A stretch of DNA of 19,329 bases from Lachnospiraceae bacterium UBA7076 (GTDB lineage: Bacteria; Bacillota; Clostridia; Lachnospirales; Lachnospiraceae), in the NCBI GenBank assembly GCA_002493625.1, contig DKZK01000004.1:1-19329 (forward strand), given 5' to 3'. A program made the position numbers and the translations under genes. This document shows positions 7,689-14,691 of this stretch, piece after piece; positions within the stretch are counted from its first letter, which is position 1; every line of letters begins with the position of its first letter. The notes under the pieces are model-generated. The model ran no database searches and was not told the DNA's origin. It saw only the letters and a list, made by a program, of their open reading frames with translations.

Positions 7689-8270
7689 CTACAACACTTC
7701 CTTAATCATCCTAAGCGCTTTACCCCTGTGACTAATTTTGTTCTTCTCCTCCGGGTCAAGCTCCGCCGTTGTTTTTCCGTATTCAGGAACGAAGAAAATC
7801 GGGTCATAGCCAAAGCCGTTGTCTCCTGCCGGCTTATGGGCGATACGTCCCTCAATTGTGCCGCGCTTTGTAATAACCCTTCCGTCAGGCCACGCCGCAG
7901 CTATGGCGCACACAAACCTTGCCGTCCGCTCCTCCTCGGGAAGCCCCTCCAGCCTGTCCATTATTATTTTGTTCTTTACGGAATACGGTGTGTCAACCCC
8001 TTCAAATCTTGCGGAATATATTCCGGGCGCGCCGCCCATTGCATCAACCTCAAGCCCGCTGTCATCGGCAAGAACCACACAGCCTGCTATCTTGCTGATT
8101 GCTTTCGCCTTTATAATGGCATTTTCCTCAAACGTGCTTCCGTCCTCAACAATATCCACGTCTATTCCTGCCTCTTTCATGGACAAAATCTCGTAACCCG
8201 CATCAGCAAGAATCATTCTTATTTCCTTCATCTTATCCGCATTTCCTGTAGCAAATATTAATCGTTCCAT
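7689..8270 (-). CDS. rdgB: XTP/dITP diphosphatase (RdgB/HAM1)
   Basis: This 193-aa enzyme removes non-canonical purine nucleotides by hydrolysing XTP, dITP and ITP to monophosphates, limiting their entry into DNA and RNA. Family motifs are all present: ATGNADKMKEI near the N-terminus (substrate loop), STFEENAIIKAKA (45-57), LADDSGLEVDAMGGAPG (67-83, with the metal and catalytic Asp at 69-70), SARFEG, and FGYDPIFF near 153. The C-terminal KNKISHRGKALRM carries the conserved base-recognition Ser-His-Arg. The ATG at 8270 has GAGAGGAAAAGT upstream. It is first of a two-gene operon with the metallophosphoesterase. Repeat copy C lies directly upstream and may contain or displace its promoter. Confidence 0.95.
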   Translation of the reverse strand: MERLIFATGNADKMKEIRMILADAGYEILSMKEAGIDVDIVEDGSTFEENAIIKAKAISKIAGCVVLADDSGLEVDAMGGAPGIYSARFEGVDTPYSVKNKIIMDRLEGLPEEERTARFVCAIAAAWPDGRVITKRGTIEGRIAHKPAGDNGFGYDPIFFVPEYGKTTAELDPEEKNKISHRGKALRMIKEVL

Positions 8271-8298
8271 ACTTTTCCTCTCAATCTTAAAATTCTTA

Positions 8299-8472
8299 GG
8301 TAATTGCGAAACTCTTATTTTCGAAACTTAGTTGTGAAATATAGACAATATCATAAGCATGGTGCTTTGGAGCCACCGGTGCTTAGCGAGGTATTATCGA
8401 GCTTAGCACCGTTGCGAGCGACAAGCAGCGCAAGCGTGCCATGCGTTGATTTATCTATATTTCACAATTACC
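8299..8472. repeat. inverted-repeat element, copy C, with structured core
   Basis: The ends GGTAATTGCGAAA (8299-8311) and TTTCACAATTACC (8460-8472) are near-perfect inverted repeats. A second, nested arm TTGTGAAATATAGA (8332-8345) pairs perfectly over 14 bp with 8454-8467. Inside are GCATGG/CCATGC (near 8357 and 8439) and a GC-richer hairpin GGTGCTTAGCGA / TCGAGCTTAGCACC (about 8377-8410). The outer end supplies the TAA stop codon of the protease gene (8468-8470). Ends match copies A and B. It may be a non-autonomous MITE-like insertion; no coding sequence is seen within. Confidence 0.7.
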
Positions 8473-10171
8473 TGTTATTCGTAAATGCTTTCAGACATAC
8501 ATTACAGTTTTCCGTTTCCTCGGCGCTGTGCCACATTTCACCGTAAAGGCTGATATAACCCTGTCCGTCAGATATATCAAAATTGCTTGTTCTCTCATCA
8601 TCAGGCACAGCGTATTCTATGGCTATGGGATGAATGGCGCCCGGTGTTTTTATTCTGACAACAACCGCAAATGTTTCATTATCCCCAAGCTCCACAGGCT
8701 TCGGAAATCTTACCGTATAATATCCTGCATATTTTGTGCTTCCCGCAACTACGGACTGCTTTTTGTCAAAGGATTTGATGTCCTCAAAATTATTTACCAC
8801 GTATACCTCAAATTCAGTATCCTTACCCGTGGCGTAAAATGAAACCGCAGAAAGCTCCTCCCCGCTGCCTGCCGTATATACATTGGCAAAATAAGCTTCT
8901 TCCTTTCCAAATCCCATCTGACCGACCCAGCCCAACAGGTCAGACTGATATATTTTGTCGAAATTATCCGCATCTCCTACCCTTGTGTAAACAACTGATT
9001 TCTTGCATATATTTTTATCACAGTAGGAAACATAAAAATATCCGCCATCGCCAAAGGCCTCGCCCCAACTGTTCTTACATATAAACGCTCCATCTTCTGC
9101 CGGCTGCACTGTAAAATTTTCCTTCGGATAATTGTCATCCCATCCGACAATTACAACATCATGATTCGGCTCCTCCTCGCCGTCATAATAATAAGAGTAT
9201 TTTTCCTCTGAATAATACTGCGATACGCTGTCCACATATTCCATCTGGAGATAAAGCGAGGTTTCAATTGCGCCGTATCTGTAAACGGCACTCTTTATTG
9301 TTTCCACGTCCTTTTCATTTATGACGAGCGCCTCCTCCAGATGTAAAACGGCCTCAAGGCTGGAATCGGTAACGCCGTCCCCATATGGGTCGTCCTTCTC
9401 AAAAACAGGCCCCTGCCATGCGGCAAGATATGCAATACTCATTGTATGCTCTCCGCCCCTGTTAATGTCAAGGTTATAGCTGTTGCAAAGGGTCATATGA
9501 TCCGTGGAATATATTTCACACCTTTTCGGCATAATCGTGGTTTCAAGAGCTCCAAGAGATGCGAAAGCCCAGCAGGTTCCGTATCTGCCCTGATCCCTGA
9601 CAGGCGTTACACGTCCGTAATCTCTCATGTCGTATGCCTCCGGCAGCTTTTTCTCCTCATTTACAAGCTCTAAGTCAACCCACTGCTTATCAAAATAATA
9701 ATTTACTTTATAGCTTAGATACTCTGCTATATCATCAACAGGGACAAACAGCTTATTTCCGTCTAAATATACCATGCTGCCCAGCCCTATTTTTTTATAT
9801 CCGTTTACGGTTGCCTCATTGGAGCCAACCTTCATATCTATACGGCTGTCACCCTTCATAATAATAACATCGCCGTTGTTGTACACAAGCACAGAGCAAG
9901 ACAAAAGACTTCTTAAAAAATCCCCCTCAACCATAAGACGCATATCATCACTCACATAAAAATCGTAGCCCATATCCATTACACTGCTTCCCATAACAGT
10001 ATATACGGTATCCTCCTCATTGAGGCGAGCCACAAGACTAAGCTCAAAATTCGCCGCATGCTTTTGAAAATCAGGCGCCTTATCAATGGTAACAACAGGT
10101 GTCTTGCTTAACAAATATGTAATTGCAACAAGTGTCAGCAGCACTGCTAATGTAGTGCATATTTTCCTCAT
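8468..10171 (-). CDS. secreted papain-like (C1) cysteine peptidase
   Basis: This 567-aa protein starts with a signal anchor (residues 4-22, hydrophobic), so the rest should be outside the membrane. Residues about 95-170 resemble a copper amine oxidase N-terminal-like stalk domain (MKGDSRIDMKV, then FVPVDDIAEYLSYKV). The papain domain starts at LPEAYDMRDYG. It carries the oxyanion Q194 and nucleophile C200 in DQGRYGTCWAFA, H337 in NHDVVIVGWDD, and N367 in CKNSWGE. The C-terminal about 165 residues match the lectin-like beta domain that follows C1 peptidases in Clostridia. All catalytic residues are present, so it should be active. It begins 11 nt after rlmL, with only a weak ribosome binding site. 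Its TAA stop is formed by the end of repeat copy C. The substrate is unknown. Confidence 0.9.
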   Translation of the reverse strand: MRKICTTLAVLLTLVAITYLLSKTPVVTIDKAPDFQKHAANFELSLVARLNEEDTVYTVMGSSVMDMGYDFYVSDDMRLMVEGDFLRSLLSCSVLVYNNGDVIIMKGDSRIDMKVGSNEATVNGYKKIGLGSMVYLDGNKLFVPVDDIAEYLSYKVNYYFDKQWVDLELVNEEKKLPEAYDMRDYGRVTPVRDQGRYGTCWAFASLGALETTIMPKRCEIYSTDHMTLCNSYNLDINRGGEHTMSIAYLAAWQGPVFEKDDPYGDGVTDSSLEAVLHLEEALVINEKDVETIKSAVYRYGAIETSLYLQMEYVDSVSQYYSEEKYSYYYDGEEEPNHDVVIVGWDDNYPKENFTVQPAEDGAFICKNSWGEAFGDGGYFYVSYCDKNICKKSVVYTRVGDADNFDKIYQSDLLGWVGQMGFGKEEAYFANVYTAGSGEELSAVSFYATGKDTEFEVYVVNNFEDIKSFDKKQSVVAGSTKYAGYYTVRFPKPVELGDNETFAVVVRIKTPGAIHPIAIEYAVPDDERTSNFDISDGQGYISLYGEMWHSAEETENCNVCLKAFTNNR

Positions 10172-10182
10172 CTATATGTAAC

Positions 10183-11352
10183 TCACTTTCTTGGCGGCTT
10201 AGGTCCCATAAACTGATAGTAATAGGACTTTATCATGCCGTTATATATCTTTCTGTTTTTATCTGCTTTTCTTCCAATGTACTTCTCTGCTTCCTCCCAT
10301 GAGGTAATGAGATACATGGACCAGTCAGAAAGCTCCTTAAAGCTCTCACCTAATGTTTTGTACAGTGCAGGCAGCGCAGTCTTATCCTCCAGTCTCTCCC
10401 CATATGGCGGATTTGTAATTATAAATCCATAATGCTTCGGATGTTTTAAATCCTTCACATCTCTTGCCTGAAAATGTATATGCCTGTCCACTCCTGCCGC
10501 CCTCGCATTTGCCATGGCGCATTTAATAATATCCGCATCTATGTCGTAGCCCTGTATATTCATTTCCACATCATGCTTTATTACATCATGGGCCTCATCA
10601 TATGCATCCTGCCATGTTTTTCCCCCGATAAGCTTACTCCATGCCTTAGCCGTAAATTCCCTGTTCATGCCGGGAGCAATGTTTGCTCCCATAAGCGCTG
10701 CCTCAATAGGAAATGTACCGCTTCCGCAGAAGGGGTCTACAAGAACCCTGTCCTTGTGCCACGGCGTAAGCATAATAAGTGCCGCCGCAAGCGTTTCCGA
10801 CAGCGGTGCCTTTCCCACAAGCTGTCTGTAGCCCCTCTTATGCAAGGCTACGCCGGAGGTATCAATTCCAATTGTAACCATATCCTTAAAAATAAACACA
10901 CGTATTGGATATTCGTCTCCGTCCTCAGCAAAATTACTGACTCTGTAGGTCTGCTTCATGCGCTCAACAATTGCCTTTTTCACAATGGACTGAATAGCGC
11001 TTCCCGAAAAAAGAGCGCTCTTATTTGTCGTTGCTTTCGTAACCCAGAACCGGGCATCTCTTGGAAGAATTTTCTCCCATTCGATAGCCTTTGTCCCCTC
11101 AAAAAGCTCATCGAAAGTTTCCGCCTTAAAGCTTCCCATTTTAAGCAGAATTCTCTCTGCTGTTCTCATAAAAATATTTGCCCTTGGAATTACAGTCTCA
11201 TCGCCACGAAAAGTAACGCGTCCGTCCTGAGTGGAAACAATCTCATATCCAAGTCCGATAATCTCTTTTTTTAAAACAGCCTCCAGCCCGAAATGACAGG
11301 TTGCGATTAATTCATAGGAATCCTCAGAAGCTTTTCTTATATCATTATCCAT
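10183..11352 (-). CDS. rlmL: 23S rRNA (guanine-N2)-methyltransferase, THUMP family
   Basis: This 389-aa enzyme is a THUMP-domain RNA methyltransferase equivalent to the first half of Escherichia coli RlmL (23S rRNA m2G2445) and to Bacillus YpsC. The THUMP region is about residues 45-165. The linker holds the conserved ALHKRGYRQLVGKAPLSETL. The Rossmann methyltransferase domain has the SAM motif DPFCGSGTFPIEAAL (206-220) and the catalytic NPPYGERL (314-321). Typical bacterial RlmL in Gammaproteobacteria is fused to RlmK; here only the single form is present, as usual in Firmicutes. The ATG at 11352 has GAGGAAAAGT upstream, the same leader as rdgB. The protease gene follows 11 nt downstream and probably shares its mRNA. 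Confidence 0.93.
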   Translation of the reverse strand: MDNDIRKASEDSYELIATCHFGLEAVLKKEIIGLGYEIVSTQDGRVTFRGDETVIPRANIFMRTAERILLKMGSFKAETFDELFEGTKAIEWEKILPRDARFWVTKATTNKSALFSGSAIQSIVKKAIVERMKQTYRVSNFAEDGDEYPIRVFIFKDMVTIGIDTSGVALHKRGYRQLVGKAPLSETLAAALIMLTPWHKDRVLVDPFCGSGTFPIEAALMGANIAPGMNREFTAKAWSKLIGGKTWQDAYDEAHDVIKHDVEMNIQGYDIDADIIKCAMANARAAGVDRHIHFQARDVKDLKHPKHYGFIITNPPYGERLEDKTALPALYKTLGESFKELSDWSMYLITSWEEAEKYIGRKADKNRKIYNGMIKSYYYQFMGPKPPRK

Positions 11353-11569
11353 ACTTTTCCTCGCTTAAAACGTAATGATAATTTATCATATCGTCAGTCC
11401 CGAATTGACGATGCGTTATATGCCATGTATTTTCGCAAAATATAATATGCATTTATGTATATTTTATCACAAATATCATTGTAAGGTCACAGTACGCGCC
11501 AGTCAAGTGATAATAATTACCTATTTTATCGACAAAGAAAACCATTCTTTTATGCAAAATTTTAGTGCT
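11353..11569. other. gap upstream of rlmL with minor repeats
   Basis: No gene is visible. TCGTCA (11391-11396) pairs with TGACGA (11406-11411) in a small hairpin. The 11-mer CGTCAGTCCCG at 11392-11402 recurs exactly at 11739-11749 on the far side of the long palindrome. Degenerate inverted ends (about 11371-11388 and 11507-11520) might delimit a further element, but the match is poor. The rlmL promoter should lie here, but I cannot place it with confidence. Confidence 0.4.
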
Positions 11570-11732
11570 GGAGCTGTCGCTCTAAAAGGATTTAAGGTGT
11601 AATAACAAAAAATACGCTTTCGCTCGTTTCCGACGTAACGGTACTTAGGTGCCAAAATACGCCACCTAAGTACCGACGTCTTCAAACGATTTTTTATATT
11701 ACACCTTAAATCCCCTTAATGCGACAGCTCCC
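11570..11732. repeat. long near-palindrome of about 160 bp
   Basis: Three perfect inverted blocks nest around one centre: GGAGCTGTCGC (11570-11580 with 11721-11731), GGATTTAAGGTGTAAT (11588-11603 with 11698-11713), and GGTACTTAGGTG (11640-11651 with 11663-11674). The sequence between the outer blocks is only partly paired. The inner loop is 11 nt. Transcribed from either strand this would fold into one long hairpin. It lies 3' of the rhodanese gene and 5' of rlmL on the minus strand, with no clear U-run. The core (GGTrCTTAG ... ACCG) resembles the core of copy C, suggesting a related intergenic family. Confidence 0.8.
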
Positions 11733-11754
11733 TGTGTACGTCAGTCCCGTTATC

Positions 11755-12072
11755 CTATACTTCCTTTGACGGTTTTGTCAGAGGCCCTTTATATTCCTTC
11801 AGACCTCCGATGCAATTTATAACACGAAAGCCTCTTTCTGCAAGAAGCTTTGCTCCAAGGGAACTTTTTCCTGAATTTTCGCAGTACAGTATCAATACCT
11901 TTGTTTTCGGCAATGAATACGTTCCACTCTGTATATCCTCCAGAGGCAGATTAATAGCCATAGGGATATGTCCCTTGGCGAATTCTTTACTGCTTCTTAC
12001 GTCTACTATTATTCCTCCATAGTTAAGTGCTTCACTTAGAATATTTCTAATATTTATATTATGAAACCTCAA
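11755..12072 (-). CDS. small rhodanese-domain protein
   Basis: This 105-aa protein is a single rhodanese domain. Visible motifs are GGIIVDVRSSKEFAKGHIP (domain start, about 19-37), AINLPLEDI, and the active-site loop LILYCENSGKSS with the persulfide-forming Cys at about residue 64. The C-terminus has GFRVINCIGGLKEYKG. Such proteins carry sulfane sulfur or act as phosphatase-like sensors; the specific role is unknown. A longer open frame reaches back to 12177, but I chose TTG at 12072. A strong AAAAGGAGG sits 8 nt before it, and the extra 35 residues (Tyr/Phe/Ile-rich) have no family match. It is a stand-alone minus-strand gene next to the long palindrome. Confidence 0.85.
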   Translation of the reverse strand: MRFHNINIRNILSEALNYGGIIVDVRSSKEFAKGHIPMAINLPLEDIQSGTYSLPKTKVLILYCENSGKSSLGAKLLAERGFRVINCIGGLKEYKGPLTKPSKEV

Positions 12073-12192
12073 AAAGATCCGCCTCCTTTTATCTTTACTT
12101 ATAGAATATTCAGACGAAAAATAAAAGTGCGAAATCAAAAATTGTAAAGCATAATTCAAAATAAAATTAAAGTACAATCAAAGCAGAAAAGT

Positions 12193-12228
12193 AAAAACGC
12201 CACAGCAGGGGATATCCATACCATGGCG
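12193..12228 (-). terminator. rho-independent terminator after the Asn-rich gene
   Basis: On the minus strand CGCCA and TGGCG (12228-12224 and 12203-12199) form a short stem around a loop containing the palindrome GGATATCC, followed by TTTTTAC. It lies 50 nt past the stop of the Asn/Gln-rich gene. The stem is short, so strength is uncertain. Confidence 0.6.
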
Positions 12229-12278
12229 CCTTTGTTTCTTTAATTCATGCTACAGTGTAAACACACTGACTTTTCAGA

Positions 12279-12437
12279 CTAGTAGCAGTTATTGCTGTTT
12301 GAAGAATTAGAAGAATTCTTCTGTGAATTATTCTTCTGGCTGTTAGTCTGATTGCTCTGATTATTCTGGTTATTCTGATTGTTCTGAGCATTGTTTGATG
12401 AATTCTTTGTGTTGTTTGACTGATTATTCTGTGCCAT
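12279..12437 (-). CDS. 52-aa Asn/Gln/Ser-rich protein
   Basis: This small protein is made almost entirely of Asn, Gln and Ser, with a few Lys and Thr (MAQNNQSNNTKNSSNN at the start, ending SNSNNCY). Repeats of the type QNNQNNQ are visible. An ATG ten codons upstream (12467) is in frame, but the start at 12437 has AGGAGG 5 nt before it and is preferred. A terminator follows, so it looks like an independent small transcript downstream of pgi. Similar Asn/Gln-rich small proteins occur in Lachnospiraceae with no assigned role that I know. It has no signal peptide or membrane segment, and a single Cys next to the end. The low complexity suggests a disordered or aggregation-prone protein; function is unknown. 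Confidence 0.65.
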   Translation of the reverse strand: MAQNNQSNNTKNSSNNAQNNQNNQNNQSNQTNSQKNNSQKNSSNSSNSNNCY

Positions 12438-12474
12438 AACATCCTCCTGATTAAGGGTTCTACCCATATGTTTT

Positions 12475-12510
12475 CATCTGTTTAACAGATGTGACATAAT
12501 TAATTATGTC
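12475..12510. promoter_or_regulatory. two adjacent perfect palindromes
   Basis: CATCTG (12475-12480) and CAGATG (12486-12491) form a 6-bp inverted repeat with a 5-nt spacer. Next to it GACATAATTAATTATGTC (12493-12510) is a perfect 18-bp palindrome. They lie in the leader of the Asn/Gln-rich gene and 3' of pgi. They could be operator sites for a dimeric regulator or leader hairpins; no T-run follows, so a terminator is less likely. Confidence 0.55.
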
Positions 12511-12563
12511 CAACATATAAATTTTTATACAGCAACAGAAGCAATTTAAAAAATATTCACAAA

Positions 12564-13919
12564 TTATTTCTCCAGTCTTGCAAGAAGCTCCTTACGTCTC
12601 TCCTCATTGCCCGGCTTGCCGAGAAGCGCAAACATATTCTTCTTATAGCTTTCAACGCCCGGCTGATTAAACGGATTTACCCCGAGAACATATCCACTCA
12701 TGCCGCATGCAAATTCAAACACATAGAAAAGCTCTCCAAGTGAAGCCTCATCAATTTTCTCCATATTTACAAGGATATTTGGAATGCCGCCGTCAACATG
12801 AGCAAGAATTGTTCCGTTCATGGCACATTTATTAACGAAATCAACGGACTTGCCCGTAAGATAATTAAGTCCGTCAAGATCAACAGGCTCCTCCGCCATA
12901 ATAACCTCAAGCTTAGGGTTTTTAACATTTATTACAGTTTCAAAATGATTCTTTGTGCCCTCCTGAATAAACTGTCCAAGTGAATGAAGGTCCGTAGTTA
13001 AATCAACGGCAGTCGGGAATATTCCCTTTCCGTCTTTTCCTTCACTCTCGCCGTAAAGCTGCTTCCACCATTCTGATACATAGTGAAGCGACGGCTCATA
13101 ATTTGCAAGAATTTCCATTCCGAGTCCCTTATTGTAAAGCACGTTGCGGACTGCCGCATACTTCATTACATCGCTTGACTCAAAATCATTTGCGATGCAG
13201 TATTCACGCGCATTTGCCGCGCCCGCCATAAGAGCATCAATATCTGCACCGCTTACTGCTATCGGAAGAAGTCCCACAGCGGTAAGAACGGAAAAACGTC
13301 CGCCTACATCATCCGGAACTACAAATGTCTCATAACCTTCCTCAGTTGCAAGTGTCTTAAGAGCGCCCTTTGCAGCGTCGGTTGTGGCATATATTCTCTT
13401 TGCAGCTTCCTCCTTGCCATACTTAGCCTCAAGCTTTTTCTTAAATATACGGAATGCAATTGCAGGCTCTGTTGTCGTGCCTGACTTTGAGATAACGTTT
13501 ACTGAAAAATCCCTGTCAGCCACAACGTCCATAAGCTGTGAAAGGTAAGTGCTGCTTATATTATTTCCGCAGTAATAAATCTCAGGCGTTTTTCTCACTG
13601 ACTTGTCAACCATGTTATAAAATCCATGTCTTAAAGCTTCGATTGCCGCTCTTGCTCCAAGATAGGAACCGCCTATACCTATAACGATAAGCACGTCCGA
13701 GTCTCCCTGTATCTTTGCTGCCGCTTTTTTTATTCTTGCAAACTCATCCTTATCATAATTTACGGGAAGGTCAATCCATCCAAGGAAATCATTTCCCTCA
13801 CCGGTCTTCTCAAGCAAGGTTTTCTTAGCAGCCACAACCTTCTCGGACATTGCTGCGACATCTTCCTTGGAAGCCATAAACTCAGTGTTACTAAAATCAA
13901 ATTTGATTGTCTGTGCCAT
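12564..13919 (-). CDS. pgi: glucose-6-phosphate isomerase
   Basis: This 451-aa enzyme interconverts glucose-6-phosphate and fructose-6-phosphate in glycolysis and gluconeogenesis. Sugar-phosphate-binding motifs are IGIGGSYLGARAA (about 80-92), ISKSGTTTEPAIAFR (143-157) and VGGRFSVLTAVGLLP (205-219). Catalytic candidates are E291 (LYGESEGKDGKG), H312 (DLHSLGQF) and a Lys in PGVESYKKN near the C-terminus. This agrees closely with the Bacillus-type Pgi, which is shorter than the proteobacterial form. The in-frame ATG at 13943 would add eight residues, but the start at 13919 has AAGGAG 7 nt before it. A promoter at 14015-14043 faces this gene. It is divergently oriented from the LytTR cassette. 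Confidence 0.95.
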   Translation of the reverse strand: MAQTIKFDFSNTEFMASKEDVAAMSEKVVAAKKTLLEKTGEGNDFLGWIDLPVNYDKDEFARIKKAAAKIQGDSDVLIVIGIGGSYLGARAAIEALRHGFYNMVDKSVRKTPEIYYCGNNISSTYLSQLMDVVADRDFSVNVISKSGTTTEPAIAFRIFKKKLEAKYGKEEAAKRIYATTDAAKGALKTLATEEGYETFVVPDDVGGRFSVLTAVGLLPIAVSGADIDALMAGAANAREYCIANDFESSDVMKYAAVRNVLYNKGLGMEILANYEPSLHYVSEWWKQLYGESEGKDGKGIFPTAVDLTTDLHSLGQFIQEGTKNHFETVINVKNPKLEVIMAEEPVDLDGLNYLTGKSVDFVNKCAMNGTILAHVDGGIPNILVNMEKIDEASLGELFYVFEFACGMSGYVLGVNPFNQPGVESYKKNMFALLGKPGNEERRKELLARLEK

Positions 13920-14014
13920 ATTTCTTCTCCTTATTATCCTCATTTTTTCCGTTTTGCCGTTTCAATATGCCTGTTTAAATTATATGCATTTTTTTGTTTA
14001 CGACCATGTATGAT

Positions 14015-14043
14015 ATTATACATTTGTTAGTAATTTTTTACAA
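14015..14043 (-). promoter_or_regulatory. sigma-A-type promoter for pgi
   Basis: On the minus strand TTGTAA (14043-14038) and TATAAT (14020-14015) are 17 bp apart. Transcription would give a leader of about 90 nt before the pgi start at 13919. A second TATAAT at 13984-13979 lacks a good -35. Confidence 0.65.
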
Positions 14044-14081
14044 TATTTAATTCTATGAATCTATTTTACACTGCTTTGGCA

Positions 14082-14126
14082 TTACCACTTATATCGCAAA
14101 ATCAACCGGCTATGGTAAATCGGTTG
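14082..14126. promoter_or_regulatory. nested inverted repeats at the LytTR promoter, possible operator
   Basis: CAACCG (14103-14108) and CGGTTG (14121-14126) are inverted around 12 bp, and the right half overlaps the -35 box of the plus-strand promoter. A second pair, TTACCA (14082-14087) and TGGTAA (14113-14118), is interleaved with it. The position fits an operator used for autoregulation by the LytTR protein; the sequence itself does not prove which protein binds. Confidence 0.5.
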
Positions 14127-14152
14127 AAGCTGATGTCAACACTATATATAAT
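14124..14152 (+). promoter_or_regulatory. sigma-A-type promoter for the LytTR operon
   Basis: TTGAAG (14124-14129) and TATAAT (14147-14152) are 17 bp apart, about 90 nt before the LytTR start. The -35 overlaps the inverted repeat at 14103-14126. Confidence 0.7.
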
Positions 14153-14239
14153 GTGCGCATAGAGATGAGCAAAACGCGTTATTTCTAAAATACAGATGTA
14201 CAATACAGACAATATCGCAAACAAGGAGGTGACGGCATA

Positions 14240-14680
14240 GTGCAGGTAGAGATAAAAATTGACAGTTCCTATACGGAACCCAAAATACTTATATTAACTG
14301 CTTCCATGTCAGAAGAAATTAACAGCATTGTTAAAAAGCTGTCGGAGGATGTTCCGCAGGTAATTTCAGGCATCAAAGATGACAAAATTGAAGTTTTGGA
14401 TCCTGCTAAGCTGATTCGGATTTATGCAAATAACGGAAAGGTTTTTGCTGCTGCCGAAAACGGAGAATACATTTTACGTCTGAGGCTGTACGAAATAGAA
14501 GACCGCCTCAGTCCCAATCAGTTTATCCGCATTTCCAACTCCGAGATTATTAACCTGACCCATGTACAAAACTTTGATTTAAGCTTTACAGGTACAATTT
14601 GCGTCAAATTATCAGATGGCGCAATAACCTATGTATCAAGACGATATGTTTCCAGAATCAAAAAAATATTAGGAATGTGA
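14240..14680 (+). CDS. LytTR-domain transcriptional regulator
   Basis: This 146-aa protein has no receiver domain. An N-terminal region (about 1-45) precedes a LytTR DNA-binding domain (about 48-146). LytTR features are DKIEVLDPAKLIRIYANNGK, then YEIEDRLSPNQFIRISNSEI, INLTHVQNFDLSFTG and the terminal YVSRRYVSRIKKILG. The start is GTG at 14240, with AAGGAGG 10 nt upstream. A membrane protein of the DUF3021 family follows 11 nt later. A LytTR protein plus a membrane partner is the layout of LytTR regulatory systems such as HdrRM and BrsRM in Streptococcus mutans, where the membrane protein restrains the regulator and bacteriocin genes are controlled. By analogy this protein probably regulates its own operon and the genes downstream; that part is inference. 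Confidence 0.9.
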   Translation: MQVEIKIDSSYTEPKILILTASMSEEINSIVKKLSEDVPQVISGIKDDKIEVLDPAKLIRIYANNGKVFAAAENGEYILRLRLYEIEDRLSPNQFIRISNSEIINLTHVQNFDLSFTGTICVKLSDGAITYVSRRYVSRIKKILGM

Positions 14681-14691
14681 GGTAAGAAAAA

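Noticed and set aside
7728..8261. Long plus-strand open frame opposite rdgB
   Set aside because: It is the antisense shadow of a well-conserved gene, has no ribosome binding site and an implausible composition.
10474..11274. 266-codon plus-strand open frame opposite rlmL
   Set aside because: Antisense to a clear THUMP methyltransferase; Cys/His/Asn-rich composition is typical of a shadow frame.
11570..11732. Long palindrome as a CRISPR repeat or riboswitch
   Set aside because: There are no regularly spaced direct repeats, and no known riboswitch motif is recognisable; the symmetry is a single nested inverted repeat.
12073..12177. N-terminal extension of the rhodanese
   Set aside because: A strong ribosome binding site precedes the TTG at 12072, and the extra residues have no domain match and no site of their own.
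12245..12442. Arg/Ile/Thr-rich frame overlapping the Asn-rich gene
   Set aside because: Out-of-frame reading of the same low-complexity repeats; the ribosome binding site fits the Asn-rich frame.
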